Made by a program: the position numbers and the translations under genes
Part shown: piece by piece, positions 57,255-64,000 of the stretch
Position numbering within the stretch: position 1 is the stretch's first letter
Layout of the letters: every line of letters starts with the position of its first letter
The notes under the pieces: model-generated
Told to the model about the DNA's origin: nothing
What the model saw: the letters and a program-made list of their open reading frames with translations, nothing else
Databases searched by the model: none
From: Actinomycetospora cinnamomea
Lineage (GTDB): Bacteria; Actinomycetota; Actinomycetes; Mycobacteriales; Pseudonocardiaceae
Length of the DNA stretch: 64,000 nucleotides
Assembly: GCF_003096675.1 (NCBI RefSeq)
Contig: NZ_QEKW01000001.1
Coordinates: 682,001 to 746,000, forward strand
Reading direction: 5' to 3'

Positions 57255-58261
57255 GTCCGACCGTCTACTCGACGTGTCCCCAGTCCAAGGACGTGCCGGC
57301 GCGCGACTACCTCGACGCCGTCGCGGCCACGGCCCGATGGAGCGAGGAGGCCGGCTGCGCGGGGATGCTCGTCTACACCGACAACGGCATCGCCGACCCG
57401 TGGCTGGTCGCGCAGGCGGCGATCGCGGCCACCGAACGGCTCGCGCCGCTCGTCGCCGTGCAGCCGGTGTACATGCACCCGTACACGGCGGCCTCGATGG
57501 TCTCGTCGCTCGCGTACCTGCACGGGCGCGCGGTGCACCTCAACTTGCTGGCGGGCGGGTTCAAGAACGACCTCGTCGCGCTCGGCGACCACACCGCCCA
57601 CGACGACCGCTACGCCCGCACCGTCGAGTACACGCGGATCCTCACCGCGCTGCTGCGCGGCGAGACCGTGACCCACCACGGCCGGTGGCACCACGTCGAG
57701 AACCTGAGGCTGGCGCCCTCCCTGCCGCCCGAGCTGATGCCCGAGCTGCTGATCTCGGGGTCGTCGCCCGCCGGCCGCGCCGCCGCGGGAGAGATCGGCG
57801 CGACCCCGATCCGCTACCCCGAGCCGCTGGGCGCGGAGACCGCCGAGGTGCCCACCGGCGGCGGTGTGCGCGTCGGCATCATCGCCCGCGACGACGCCGA
57901 CCAGGCCTGGCGCGTCGCCCATGAGCGCTTCCCGCCCGACCGCGCGGGCCAGGTGGCCCACGCCATGGCCATGCGCGTCTCGGACTCGCACTGGCACCAC
58001 CAGCTCGCGGCCCGGGCGGGGGCGCCGACCCCGCAGGCCGACCTCGACGCCGAGCCCGAGCCCTACTGGCTCGGCCCGTTCGAGAACTACAGGACGTTCT
58101 GCCCCTACCTCGTCGGCTCGCACGACCGCGTCGCCGCCGAGATCGCCCGCCACCTCGAGCGAGGCACGGAGGTCTTCGTGCTGGACATCCCGCCCGACCC
58201 CGACGACCTCGGCCACGCCGGCGAGGTGTTCGCCCGCGCCACCGCGGCGGTGCAGGTATGA
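57251..58261 (+). CDS. LLM-class flavin-dependent oxidoreductase
   Basis: A 336-residue luciferase-like TIM barrel: WSEEAGCAGMLVYTDNGIADPW, VQPVYMHPYTAASMVSSLAYLHGRAVHLNLLAGGFKNDL, the latter matching the FMN-binding part of alkanesulfonate and nitrilotriacetate monooxygenases. It probably uses FMNH2 to hydroxylate or oxidise an intermediate. The TTG at 57251 overlaps the GNAT stop; GAGGAGG lies nine bases ahead. The stop overlaps the adenylation gene. Confidence 0.88.
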   Translation: MSPTVYSTCPQSKDVPARDYLDAVAATARWSEEAGCAGMLVYTDNGIADPWLVAQAAIAATERLAPLVAVQPVYMHPYTAASMVSSLAYLHGRAVHLNLLAGGFKNDLVALGDHTAHDDRYARTVEYTRILTALLRGETVTHHGRWHHVENLRLAPSLPPELMPELLISGSSPAGRAAAGEIGATPIRYPEPLGAETAEVPTGGGVRVGIIARDDADQAWRVAHERFPPDRAGQVAHAMAMRVSDSHWHHQLAARAGAPTPQADLDAEPEPYWLGPFENYRTFCPYLVGSHDRVAAEIARHLERGTEVFVLDIPPDPDDLGHAGEVFARATAAVQV

Positions 58262-59847
58262 GGACCGACGTGGGGCACCTGCAGGACCTACTCGCGGCGT
58301 CGGCCGAGCGCCACGCCGACCGGACCGCGATCGTCGGCACCGACGAGGCGATGACCTACGCCGAGCTCGACGGCGCGGTCAACCGCGTCGCGCACGTGCT
58401 GCTCGCCCACGGCGTCACCGCGGGCGCGCGCGTGTGCGTGCTCGCCGAGAAGGCGCCGTGGACGATCGCGGCGCTGATCGGGACGCTGCGCGCCGGCGGC
58501 GCGTACGTGCCCGTCGACCCGGCGGGCCCGGCGACGCGGGTGGCGCGGATCATCGGGGCGGCCGAGCCGGCGGTGGTCCTCGTCGACGCGCCGTCGCGGC
58601 CCCTGCTCGACGAGGTCCTGGCCGAGCTACCGGGACCGGGGCGGGTGGGGGGACCGACGGTGGGCTCGCTCGACGACGCGCCGGGGGAGTTCACGCGCGC
58701 GGACCTGTTCGGGGCCTCCCCCGAGGCCCCGAACGTGGCCCCGGCCGACCTCGCGCACCTGCTGTTCACCTCGGGCTCCACCGGTGCGCCCAAAGGCGTG
58801 ATGATCACCCACGACACGGTGCTCGCGTTCGTCGACTGGGCCGTCCGGCACTTCGGCACGAAGGCCGGCGACCGGATCTCCGGGCATCCGCCGCTGCACT
58901 TCGACCTGTCGACCTTCGACATCTACGCCACCCTCGCCGCCGGCGCGGAGCTGCACCTCGTGCCCGGGTCGCTCGGCGTCGACCCTCGCGGCACCGCCGC
59001 GTTCATCCGCGACCGCGCGCTCACCCAGTGGTTCTCCGTGCCGAGCGTGCTGACCTACCTGGCGCGCTTCGACGCCGTCGCCCAGGACGACTTCCCGGCC
59101 CTCGAGCGGCTGCTCTGGTGCGGGGAGGTCCTGCCGACCCCGGTGCTCGCGCACTGGATGCGCCGTCTGCCGCACGTGCGCTTCACCAACCTCTACGGGC
59201 CGACCGAGGCGACCATCGCGTCCTCGTTCCACGACGTGCCGCAGGTCCCGGCCGACGAGACCGTGCCCGTGCCCATCGGGCGGGCGTGCGACGGCGAGCG
59301 CCTGCTGGTGCTGTCCGACGGCCGCGAGACCCCACCCGGCGAGATCGGTGAGCTCTACCTCGGCGGGGTCGGTCTGTCTCCGGGCTACTGGCGCGACCAG
59401 GAGAAGACCGACGCCGCGTTCGTCACCGGCCCCGATGGCGAGCGGATCTACCGCACCGGCGACCTCGCCCGCGTCGACGACGACGGGGTCGTGCACTTCC
59501 TGGGCCGCGCGGACTCGCAGGTCAAGAGCCGCGGCTACCGGATCGAGCTGGGCGAGATCGAGGCCGCGCTGGCGACCGTGCCCGGCATCCGCGAGTGCGC
59601 GGTGGTCGGCGTCGACACCGGCGGCTTCGAGGGCACCACGATCTGCTGTGCCTACTCGGTGGCCGAGGGCCACGTGCTCCCCGCCACCGACGTGCGCCGC
59701 CAGGTCGGCGACCTCGTCCCGAAGTACATGGTCCCGGCCCGGTGGGCGGAGATGGACGACCTGCCCCACAACGTGAACGGCAAGATCGATCGACCGGCGC
59801 TGCGCGAACGCTTCGCGCCCGCCGGCGCCACGACGGGAGGACGGTGA
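58258..59847 (+). CDS. Stand-alone amino-acid adenylation enzyme
   Basis: A 529-residue ANL enzyme with all core motifs: LLFTSGSTGAPKGVM (A3), FDLSTFD (A4), NLYGPTEATIA (A5), YRTGDLAR (A7), KSRGYRIELGEIE (A8), and the C-terminal Lys of NVNGKIDRPAL (A10). It lacks condensation or fused carrier domains. The FDLS motif resembles free-standing D-Ala or L-Ala ligases such as DltA or VinM. By hand alignment the pocket residues read D-L-F-S-L-C-L-I-A-K, with no confident substrate; a small or aliphatic amino acid is possible. It overlaps the carrier protein by GTGA. Confidence 0.9.
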   Translation: MRTDVGHLQDLLAASAERHADRTAIVGTDEAMTYAELDGAVNRVAHVLLAHGVTAGARVCVLAEKAPWTIAALIGTLRAGGAYVPVDPAGPATRVARIIGAAEPAVVLVDAPSRPLLDEVLAELPGPGRVGGPTVGSLDDAPGEFTRADLFGASPEAPNVAPADLAHLLFTSGSTGAPKGVMITHDTVLAFVDWAVRHFGTKAGDRISGHPPLHFDLSTFDIYATLAAGAELHLVPGSLGVDPRGTAAFIRDRALTQWFSVPSVLTYLARFDAVAQDDFPALERLLWCGEVLPTPVLAHWMRRLPHVRFTNLYGPTEATIASSFHDVPQVPADETVPVPIGRACDGERLLVLSDGRETPPGEIGELYLGGVGLSPGYWRDQEKTDAAFVTGPDGERIYRTGDLARVDDDGVVHFLGRADSQVKSRGYRIELGEIEAALATVPGIRECAVVGVDTGGFEGTTICCAYSVAEGHVLPATDVRRQVGDLVPKYMVPARWAEMDDLPHNVNGKIDRPALRERFAPAGATTGGR

Positions 59848-60107
59848 CCGTGCCCGAGGCCACCACCGAGGCCGTGACCGCGCAGCTGACCGACCTGGTC
59901 CGCGACCAGATCGGCGTCGACGTGCCCTCGCCCGACACCGACCTCGTCGCCGCAGGGTTGCTCGACTCGCTGGCCCTCGTGACGCTGATCGTCGGGATCG
60001 AGGACACCTTCGGCTGCCGGCTGCCGCTCGACGACTTCGACATCGAGCGCTTCCGCAGCGTCGACGCGATGGCGGCGTTCCTCGCCGAGGCGGGCGTCAC
60101 GGGGTGA
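59844..60107 (+). CDS. Acyl/peptidyl carrier protein
   Basis: An 87-residue four-helix carrier protein with the phosphopantetheine site GLLDSLAL (Ser42). DTDLVAAGLLDSL is the typical segment. It follows the adenylation gene with a GTGA overlap, so the two form a loading pair (adenylated amino acid to carrier thioester). No phosphopantetheinyl transferase is encoded nearby. It is the last gene of the operon. Confidence 0.9.
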   Translation: MTVPEATTEAVTAQLTDLVRDQIGVDVPSPDTDLVAAGLLDSLALVTLIVGIEDTFGCRLPLDDFDIERFRSVDAMAAFLAEAGVTG

Positions 60108-60130
60108 GCGCCGGGTCGCCGACCGCCCCC

Positions 60131-60143
60131 TAGGCTGCCGCGC
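60131..60143 (+). promoter_or_regulatory. Leaderless promoter -10 for the small membrane protein at 60144
   Basis: TAGGCT (60131-60136), seven bases, then GTG at 60144: the TANNNT-N7-start pattern. This separates the following genes from the carrier-protein operon. Confidence 0.55.
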
Positions 60144-60518
60144 GTGATCGTCGGCCTCACCCTCGCGGTGCTCGTGCTCGCGCTGGCGTGGGCGCTGTGG
60201 TGCGCGGTGTCCGCTGCCCTGGGCCAGGCGCCCACCATCCGCCACCGCATCGGCCTCCTCGTCCTCGAGGCCGTGGCACTGGTGCAGGCGCTGGTGCTCG
60301 TCGTCGGGCTGTTCGTGGAGCCGGCGCGCTCCGGCGGGGCGGTGCTCGAGATCGTCGGCTACCTGCTCGCGACGCTGGTGGTGCTGCCGATCGGCGCCGC
60401 CCTGGCCCACGGCGAGCGCACCCGCTACGGGTCGATCGTGCTCGCCGTCGCCGGGGTCACGCTGGCGGTGCTGTCCCTGCGTACCGGGCAGGTGTGGACG
60501 GTGACCCGTGCCGGCTGA
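60144..60518 (+). CDS. Small integral membrane protein, unknown function
   Basis: A 124-residue protein with about four transmembrane helices (GLTLAVLVLALAWALWCAV, LLVLEAVALVQALVLVVGLF, VLEIVGYLLATLVVLPIG, SIVLAVAGVTLAVLSL). The segment AHGERTRYGS before the last helix is the only hydrophilic loop of note. I do not recognise a functional family. It overlaps the next membrane protein gene by 11 bases, and such pairs appear to be translated together. Confidence 0.78.
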   Translation: MIVGLTLAVLVLALAWALWCAVSAALGQAPTIRHRIGLLVLEAVALVQALVLVVGLFVEPARSGGAVLEIVGYLLATLVVLPIGAALAHGERTRYGSIVLAVAGVTLAVLSLRTGQVWTVTRAG

Positions 60519-60894
60519 CCGCCGGCTCGCCGCCGGCCCGGGCCGCGTGCTGCTCGTCGTCTACGTCGTGTTCGCGATCTCGGCGGGCGCCCGGGCGCTG
60601 TACCAGATCGCGGTGCAGTTCGAGCGCGCGCCGGAGGCCTACCTGCTCTCGGCGTTCGCGGCGGCGGTGTACCTCGTGGCCGCGGTGGCGCTGGCCCGGG
60701 GCGCCCGGCGGGTGGCCCTGGTCGCGGTCGTGATCGAGCTCGTCGGGGTGCTCGGGATCGGCACGCTGTCGCTGCTGCGCCCCGAGGACTTCCCCGACCC
60801 GACCGTGTGGTCGGACTTCGGCATCGGCTACGGCTTCGTCCCCGTCGTCCTGCCGGTCCTGGGCCTGCTGTGGATCCTCCGCGCACGTGCGTGA
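60508..60894 (+). CDS. Small integral membrane protein, unknown function
   Basis: A 128-residue protein with about four transmembrane helices, including VLLVVYVVFAISAGARALYQ and VALVAVVIELVGVLGIGTL. The loop LRPEDFPDPTVWSDFGIGYG is a recognisable feature of a small actinobacterial membrane family. Overlap with the preceding gene suggests a two-protein complex. Its stop codon lies inside the 46-bp palindrome. Confidence 0.8.
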   Translation: MPADRRLAAGPGRVLLVVYVVFAISAGARALYQIAVQFERAPEAYLLSAFAAAVYLVAAVALARGARRVALVAVVIELVGVLGIGTLSLLRPEDFPDPTVWSDFGIGYGFVPVVLPVLGLLWILRARA

Positions 60895-60929
60895 TCTTCT
60901 GAGCTATAGCTCAGAAGATCACGCACGTG
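60884..60929. terminator. Perfect 46-bp palindrome, bidirectional terminator
   Basis: Arms 60884-60904 and 60909-60929 (21 bp each, starting CACGTGCGTG and ending CACGCACGTG) flank a TATA centre, so all 46 bases are self-complementary. As RNA this is a 21-bp stem with a 4-nt loop. It lies between convergent genes and includes the stop codon of the membrane protein gene. Confidence 0.85.
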
Positions 60930-60935
60930 GGCCGA

Positions 60936-61736
60936 TCAGCCCAGGCCGGTGCCCTCGACGCCGCGGCGCCAGTAGCCGTCGAGGTCGACCGCGGCGGTCG
61001 GGAGGATCGCGCGCAGGCGCCGGCGCACCGGACGCAGCGTGCCGGCCTCGGCGCCCATCCACGCGAACCCCTCCCCCATCGGCGGGGTGAACGCGGCGAC
61101 GGCGTCGTCGAGCAGGGTCGTCGTGCCCGGCGCGGCGCCGACGCGGTGGCGCCAGTCGACGGTGACGTGCGCCGGGACCTCGCCGAGGTAGGCCTCCTCA
61201 GCGACGTCGGCGACCTCGACCACCACGTGCACCGGCACGGCCGGCAGCCGCTCGATCCAGCGCGCCAGCGCCGGCAGGGCCGTCTCGTCGCCCCCGAGCA
61301 GGTACCAGTCGCGCGGGTCGACGACGGCGCTCGACCGCGGCCCCAGGAGCCACAGCGCACCCCGCGGGTCCTCGATCCACGCGCCGGCGAGCCCGCGACC
61401 GTGGCGTACGAAGTCCACGTCGACGGTGCCGGCGGCCGCGTCGTGGCGGCGCAGCGTGTACTCGCGGTAGGGCCGCGGGGCGCCCGCCGGCGGGGCGACG
61501 AGCCCGCGGGTCGAGAAGGCCGGCTCCGGGGGCTCCTGCCCCGGCGCGGGCGGGAAGAACAGCTTGACGTGGTCGGTCGGCCCGGAGACCGCGAGGTCGG
61601 CCAGGTCCCCGGCGAGGCGCACGCGGCGCATCCGCGGCGTCGGGTCGTCGACGTCGACGACCTCGACCCGCCGCGGGCGGCGTGCCTGCTCGGGGTGCTC
61701 GACGTGCGAGACGACCGGGGCGTCACGGACCACCAT
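60936..61736 (-). CDS. Siderophore-interacting protein (flavin reductase type)
   Basis: A 266-residue siderophore-interacting protein. PYREYTLRRHD is the FAD-binding RxYxxR motif, DFVRHGRGLAGAW and LLGPRSS follow, and YLLGGDETALPAL is the family marker. It reduces ferric siderophores or uses NAD(P)H for release of iron. No siderophore biosynthesis genes lie nearby; the adenylation/carrier operon is close but a link is unproven. It converges on the membrane-protein pair. Confidence 0.92.
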   Translation of the reverse strand: MVVRDAPVVSHVEHPEQARRPRRVEVVDVDDPTPRMRRVRLAGDLADLAVSGPTDHVKLFFPPAPGQEPPEPAFSTRGLVAPPAGAPRPYREYTLRRHDAAAGTVDVDFVRHGRGLAGAWIEDPRGALWLLGPRSSAVVDPRDWYLLGGDETALPALARWIERLPAVPVHVVVEVADVAEEAYLGEVPAHVTVDWRHRVGAAPGTTTLLDDAVAAFTPPMGEGFAWMGAEAGTLRPVRRRLRAILPTAAVDLDGYWRRGVEGTGLG

Positions 61737-61775
61737 GCGACCACGCTATCGAGCGCGCCGAAGCCCGCCGGGAGG

Positions 61776-62333
61776 TCAGTCCCGCACGCGATAGCTCAGG
61801 TACACCGCGCCGCCCCTGAACCGGCGCTCGTCGAGGAGCTCCAGATCCAGGCGCACGCCCTCGGGCAGGAAGCGCGTGCCCCCGCCGACCGCTACCGGGA
61901 CGACGACGGGCGCGACCACGTCGACCAGCCCGGCCGCGAGGGCCGCGGCGGCGAGGCCGGGACCGTCGACGGTGAGGTCGCCGTCGCGGGCCTTGAGCTC
62001 GCGCACGGCGTCCGGGTCGAACTCGCGGACGAGGCGGGTGCGCTCGCTGGACACGGTCTCCAGGGTGCGCGAGTAGACGATCTTGTCCGCCGCCTGCCAG
62101 GTCCGCGCGAACTCCGCGACGAAGTCCGGGGCGTCCGGCAGGGTGTCGGCCGTCTCCCAGAACACCATCGTCTCGTACATGCGCCGGCCGTAGAGGAACG
62201 TCGTCACCGGCCGTGTCAGCTCCTCGAAGAAGCGGTGCAGCTCCGGGTCGGGCGCGCCCCAGTCGAAGTCCCCCTTCTCGTCGGCGACGTAGCCGTCGAG
62301 CGAGGTCAGCATCGAGTAGATCAGTCGGCTCAT
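61776..62333 (-). CDS. Dihydrofolate reductase-family protein (RibD C-terminal-like)
   Basis: A 185-residue protein of the RibD_C/DHFR fold: MSRLIYSMLTSLDGYVADEKG opens it, YGRRMYETM follows, and TVDGPGLAAAALAAGLVD gives the nucleotide-binding loop. Such small proteins of actinobacteria are not the essential DHFR. ATG at 62333 has GGAGGCGACG ahead. It is divergent from the FAD-linked oxidase, with a TTGCA-N3-TGCAA palindrome between them. Confidence 0.9.
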   Translation of the reverse strand: MSRLIYSMLTSLDGYVADEKGDFDWGAPDPELHRFFEELTRPVTTFLYGRRMYETMVFWETADTLPDAPDFVAEFARTWQAADKIVYSRTLETVSSERTRLVREFDPDAVRELKARDGDLTVDGPGLAAAALAAGLVDVVAPVVVPVAVGGGTRFLPEGVRLDLELLDERRFRGGAVYLSYRVRD

Positions 62334-62348
62334 CGTCGCCTCCGGTGA

Positions 62349-62361
62349 TTGCAAACTGCAA
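62349..62361. promoter_or_regulatory. TTGCA-N3-TGCAA inverted repeat in divergent promoter
   Basis: TTGCA (62349-62353) and TGCAA (62357-62361) are perfect inverted arms around AAC, 16 bases before the DHFR-family start. It is AT-rich for this genome and is a candidate operator for a MarR- or ArsR-type regulator. Confidence 0.45.
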
Positions 62362-62399
62362 GCGGTTCGCACACTAGCGGATCGTGCTAGGACACGGGG

Positions 62400-63761
62400 A
62401 TGCTTCCCGACCTCGTCGACGCCGTCGGCGCCGAGCACGTCGTGGCGGGTGACGACCCGGCGGTCGCGGACCTCTGCGCGGACGAGGCGCTGGGCGTGCC
62501 CGCCGGCAAGCCGGCATACGTCGTGTGGCCTGCCGACCGCGACGAGGTGGCCGCCGTCGTGCGGGCGGCCCGGGCCGCCGGTGCGTCGGTGACCGCTCGC
62601 GGGGCGGGCACGGGGCTCTCGGGCGCGGCGACGCCCGACGACGGCGCGGTGCTCGTCTCGTTCGCGCGGATGGACCGGATCCTCGAGGTCGACCCGGTCG
62701 ATGCCGTCGCGGTCGTCCAGCCGGGGGTGTCGTTGGAGGCCCTGGACGCCGCCGCCGGCGAGCACGGCCTGACCTACCCCGTGCACCCCGGCGAGCAGTC
62801 GGCGTCGCTCGGCGGGACCGTCGCCACCAACGCGGGCGGGATGCGGGCGGTGCGCTACGGCGTGACGCGGGCGCACGTGCTCGGGCTCGAGGCGGTGCTG
62901 GCCGACGGGTCGCTGGTGCGCACCGGTGGGCGGCTCGCCAAGGTCTCGGCGGGCTACGACCTCACCCAGCTGCTCGTGGGCTCGGAGGGCACGCTGGCGC
63001 TGGTCACCGAGGTGATCGTGCGGCTCCACCCCGCGCTGCCGTGCCGGCGCACGGTGCTGGCGCCGTTCTCCTCGGCGCAGGCGGTGACCGGGGCCGTCGC
63101 GCGGGTCGTCGGTGCGGGGCTGGCGCCGTCGGTGTGCGAGTACCTCGACGGGCCGACCATGCGCGCGATCTGCGACAACGCCGGCCTGGCGCTGGGGCTG
63201 CCCGAGGGCCTGCTCGACGCCGACCACCTGCTCGTCGAGCTCGCCGGGCGTCGACAGGAGCGGGTCGACGAGGACGCCGAAGAGCTCGCCGAGGTGCTCG
63301 GGTCGCTCGGCGCGGCCGAGGTCTTCGACCTGCCCGCGGGCTCGGCGCGCCGGCTGGTCGAGGCGCGGGAGAAGGCGTTCTGGGCCGTGAAGGCGGCGGG
63401 GGCGGACGAGGTCGTCGACCTCGTCGTGCCCCGCTCGGCGATGGCGACGTTCCTGTCCCGGGCCCGCGCAGCCGGCGGGACACACGGCGCGCGGGTGCTC
63501 GGGTGCGGGCACGCGGGAGACGGCAACGTGCACCTCGCGGTGTTCCAGCCCGACCCCGAGCGGCTGGCGGCGACCCTGCACGACGTCTTCGCCGCGGGCA
63601 TCGCGCTCGGCGGGGCGGTGTCGGGCGAGCACGGCGTCGGGCGCGCCAAGGCCCACCAGTTGGCGGCGTTCGGCGACCCGGTCGCGCTCGACGTCCTCCG
63701 GCGCGTGCGGGGCGCGATGGACCCCGACGGGACGCTGAACCCGGGGTGCTCGATCCGCTGA
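62400..63761 (+). CDS. FAD-linked oxidase (glycolate/D-lactate dehydrogenase GlcD type)
   Basis: A 453-residue GlcD/DLD flavoprotein. VTARGAGTGLSGAATP binds FAD pyrophosphate, HPGEQSASLGGTVATNAGGMRAVRYG is the second FAD segment, and GCGHAGDGNVHLAVF, VSGEHGVGRAK with its catalytic His, and TLNPG lie at the C-terminus. It would oxidise D-2-hydroxy acids such as D-lactate or glycolate. ATG at 62400; a TAGGAC box is six bases upstream. Confidence 0.93.
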   Translation: MLPDLVDAVGAEHVVAGDDPAVADLCADEALGVPAGKPAYVVWPADRDEVAAVVRAARAAGASVTARGAGTGLSGAATPDDGAVLVSFARMDRILEVDPVDAVAVVQPGVSLEALDAAAGEHGLTYPVHPGEQSASLGGTVATNAGGMRAVRYGVTRAHVLGLEAVLADGSLVRTGGRLAKVSAGYDLTQLLVGSEGTLALVTEVIVRLHPALPCRRTVLAPFSSAQAVTGAVARVVGAGLAPSVCEYLDGPTMRAICDNAGLALGLPEGLLDADHLLVELAGRRQERVDEDAEELAEVLGSLGAAEVFDLPAGSARRLVEAREKAFWAVKAAGADEVVDLVVPRSAMATFLSRARAAGGTHGARVLGCGHAGDGNVHLAVFQPDPERLAATLHDVFAAGIALGGAVSGEHGVGRAKAHQLAAFGDPVALDVLRRVRGAMDPDGTLNPGCSIR

Positions 63762-63776
63762 GACCGGCGCGCGTCG

Positions 63777-63789
63777 TAGGGTGGCCCGC
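63777..63789 (+). promoter_or_regulatory. Leaderless promoter -10 for the ERCC4-type gene
   Basis: TAGGGT (63777-63782), seven bases, then GTG at 63790, the TANNNT-N7-start pattern, deciding for this start over an in-frame GTG at 63781. Confidence 0.6.
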
Positions 63790-64000
63790 GTGGCGGAGCT
63801 CGTCATCGCCCGCAACCCCGACCCGGCGTCATCACTGGGCTTCCTGCTCTGGCTGCCGGTCGGCGACGGCCTGCTGTTCCGCACCTCGGGGACGTGGCCA
63901 CGCACCAAGGCGCTGTACTGCCACCCCGCGGCGGTGGACGAGTGGCCCGCCGAGGGCGACCTCGAGGTCGTCGAGCGCGTCGCGCTGCGGTCCTGCGCCC
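63790..64000 (+). CDS. ERCC4-domain-type protein, N-terminal fragment (runs off the window)
   Basis: From GTG 63790 the frame is open to the edge (70 codons). It reads ELVIARNPDPASSLGFLLW, RTSGTWPRTKALYCHP and EWPAEGDLEVVERVALRSC. This opening is typical of actinobacterial proteins with a C-terminal ERCC4-like nuclease domain, which is beyond the window. The identification rests on memory of that conserved opening, so it is moderately secure. Confidence 0.7.
   Translation, partial: MAELVIARNPDPASSLGFLLWLPVGDGLLFRTSGTWPRTKALYCHPAAVDEWPAEGDLEVVERVALRSCA

Noticed and set aside
58258-60107. Complete NRPS module
   Set aside because: Only a stand-alone adenylation enzyme and a separate carrier protein exist; no condensation, thioesterase or further module in the window.

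Overview
The window is very GC-rich, with third-position G/C bias, many GTG starts, and start/stop overlaps (ATGA, GTGA, TTGA) throughout. It carries typical actinomycete families: AfsR/SARP BTAD regulators, F420-type PPOX proteins, lipobox lipoproteins, a CsoR repressor and a LigD polymerase domain. The gene content suggests Actinomycetota, probably a Pseudonocardia-like member of the Pseudonocardiaceae; the genus is an inference from gene style only. I see no rRNA, tRNA, CRISPR array, insertion sequence or integrase.

Region 1 (about 1-24.8 kb) is a metal and reactive-sulfur island. It opens with the edge of a methyltransferase gene and an ArsR-rhodanese regulator divergent from a CstB-like persulfide dioxygenase/rhodanese protein and two MFS transporters. 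Next come an M1 metallopeptidase lipoprotein, an epimerase, a small membrane protein and a SHOCT protein on the minus strand. A P1B copper ATPase fused to a cupredoxin domain follows, then a DUF6153-like/F510_1955 lipoprotein pair, a second CstB-like protein, a second SHOCT protein, DinB, and a second DUF6153-like gene paired with a DUF305 lipoprotein. The island closes with a csoR-HMA-secreted protein-copA operon, DUF302, a Tat-exported multicopper oxidase, an AI-2E-type permease and a LapA-like protein. The two DUF6153/lipoprotein pairs share a leaderless promoter, spacer and lipoprotein leader, so they are an old duplication with exchanged mature proteins.

Region 2 (24.8-34.2 kb) is mixed chromosomal content: GNAT, FAD oxidoreductase, nitronate monooxygenase, a tiny HTH protein, an L,D-transpeptidase, an AraC-VOC-UvrA-like cassette, a catalase-superfamily-like protein, and an OmpA-domain protein with a collagen-like linker.

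Region 3 (34.4-40.1 kb) is a tightly coupled six-gene operon: SDR, UbiA prenyltransferase, geranylgeranyl-reductase-type flavoprotein, type III PKS, isoprenylcysteine-methyltransferase-like protein and FAD monooxygenase. The last three match the srsABC phenolic-lipid logic; UbiA and the reductase suggest a prenylated, saturated phenolic or quinone lipid. This is a strong candidate for an undescribed product.

Region 4 (40.1-56 kb) holds HdeD, PPOX, SRPBCC, a YdhR-like protein, a large AfsR-type regulator divergent from a methyltransferase, RraA-like and BKACE proteins, a PrmC-like methyltransferase with an altered motif, a LigD polymerase domain, a BTAD-alpha/beta-hydrolase fusion with a cysteine in the nucleophile position, a second L,D-transpeptidase and a PF09818-type ATPase.

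Region 5 (56-64 kb) has a second small biosynthetic operon of four overlapping genes (GNAT, LLM flavin oxidoreductase, stand-alone adenylation enzyme, carrier protein). Two small membrane proteins, a perfect 46-bp palindromic terminator, a siderophore-interacting protein, a DHFR-family protein, a glycolate/D-lactate oxidase-type flavoprotein and the start of an ERCC4-type protein follow.
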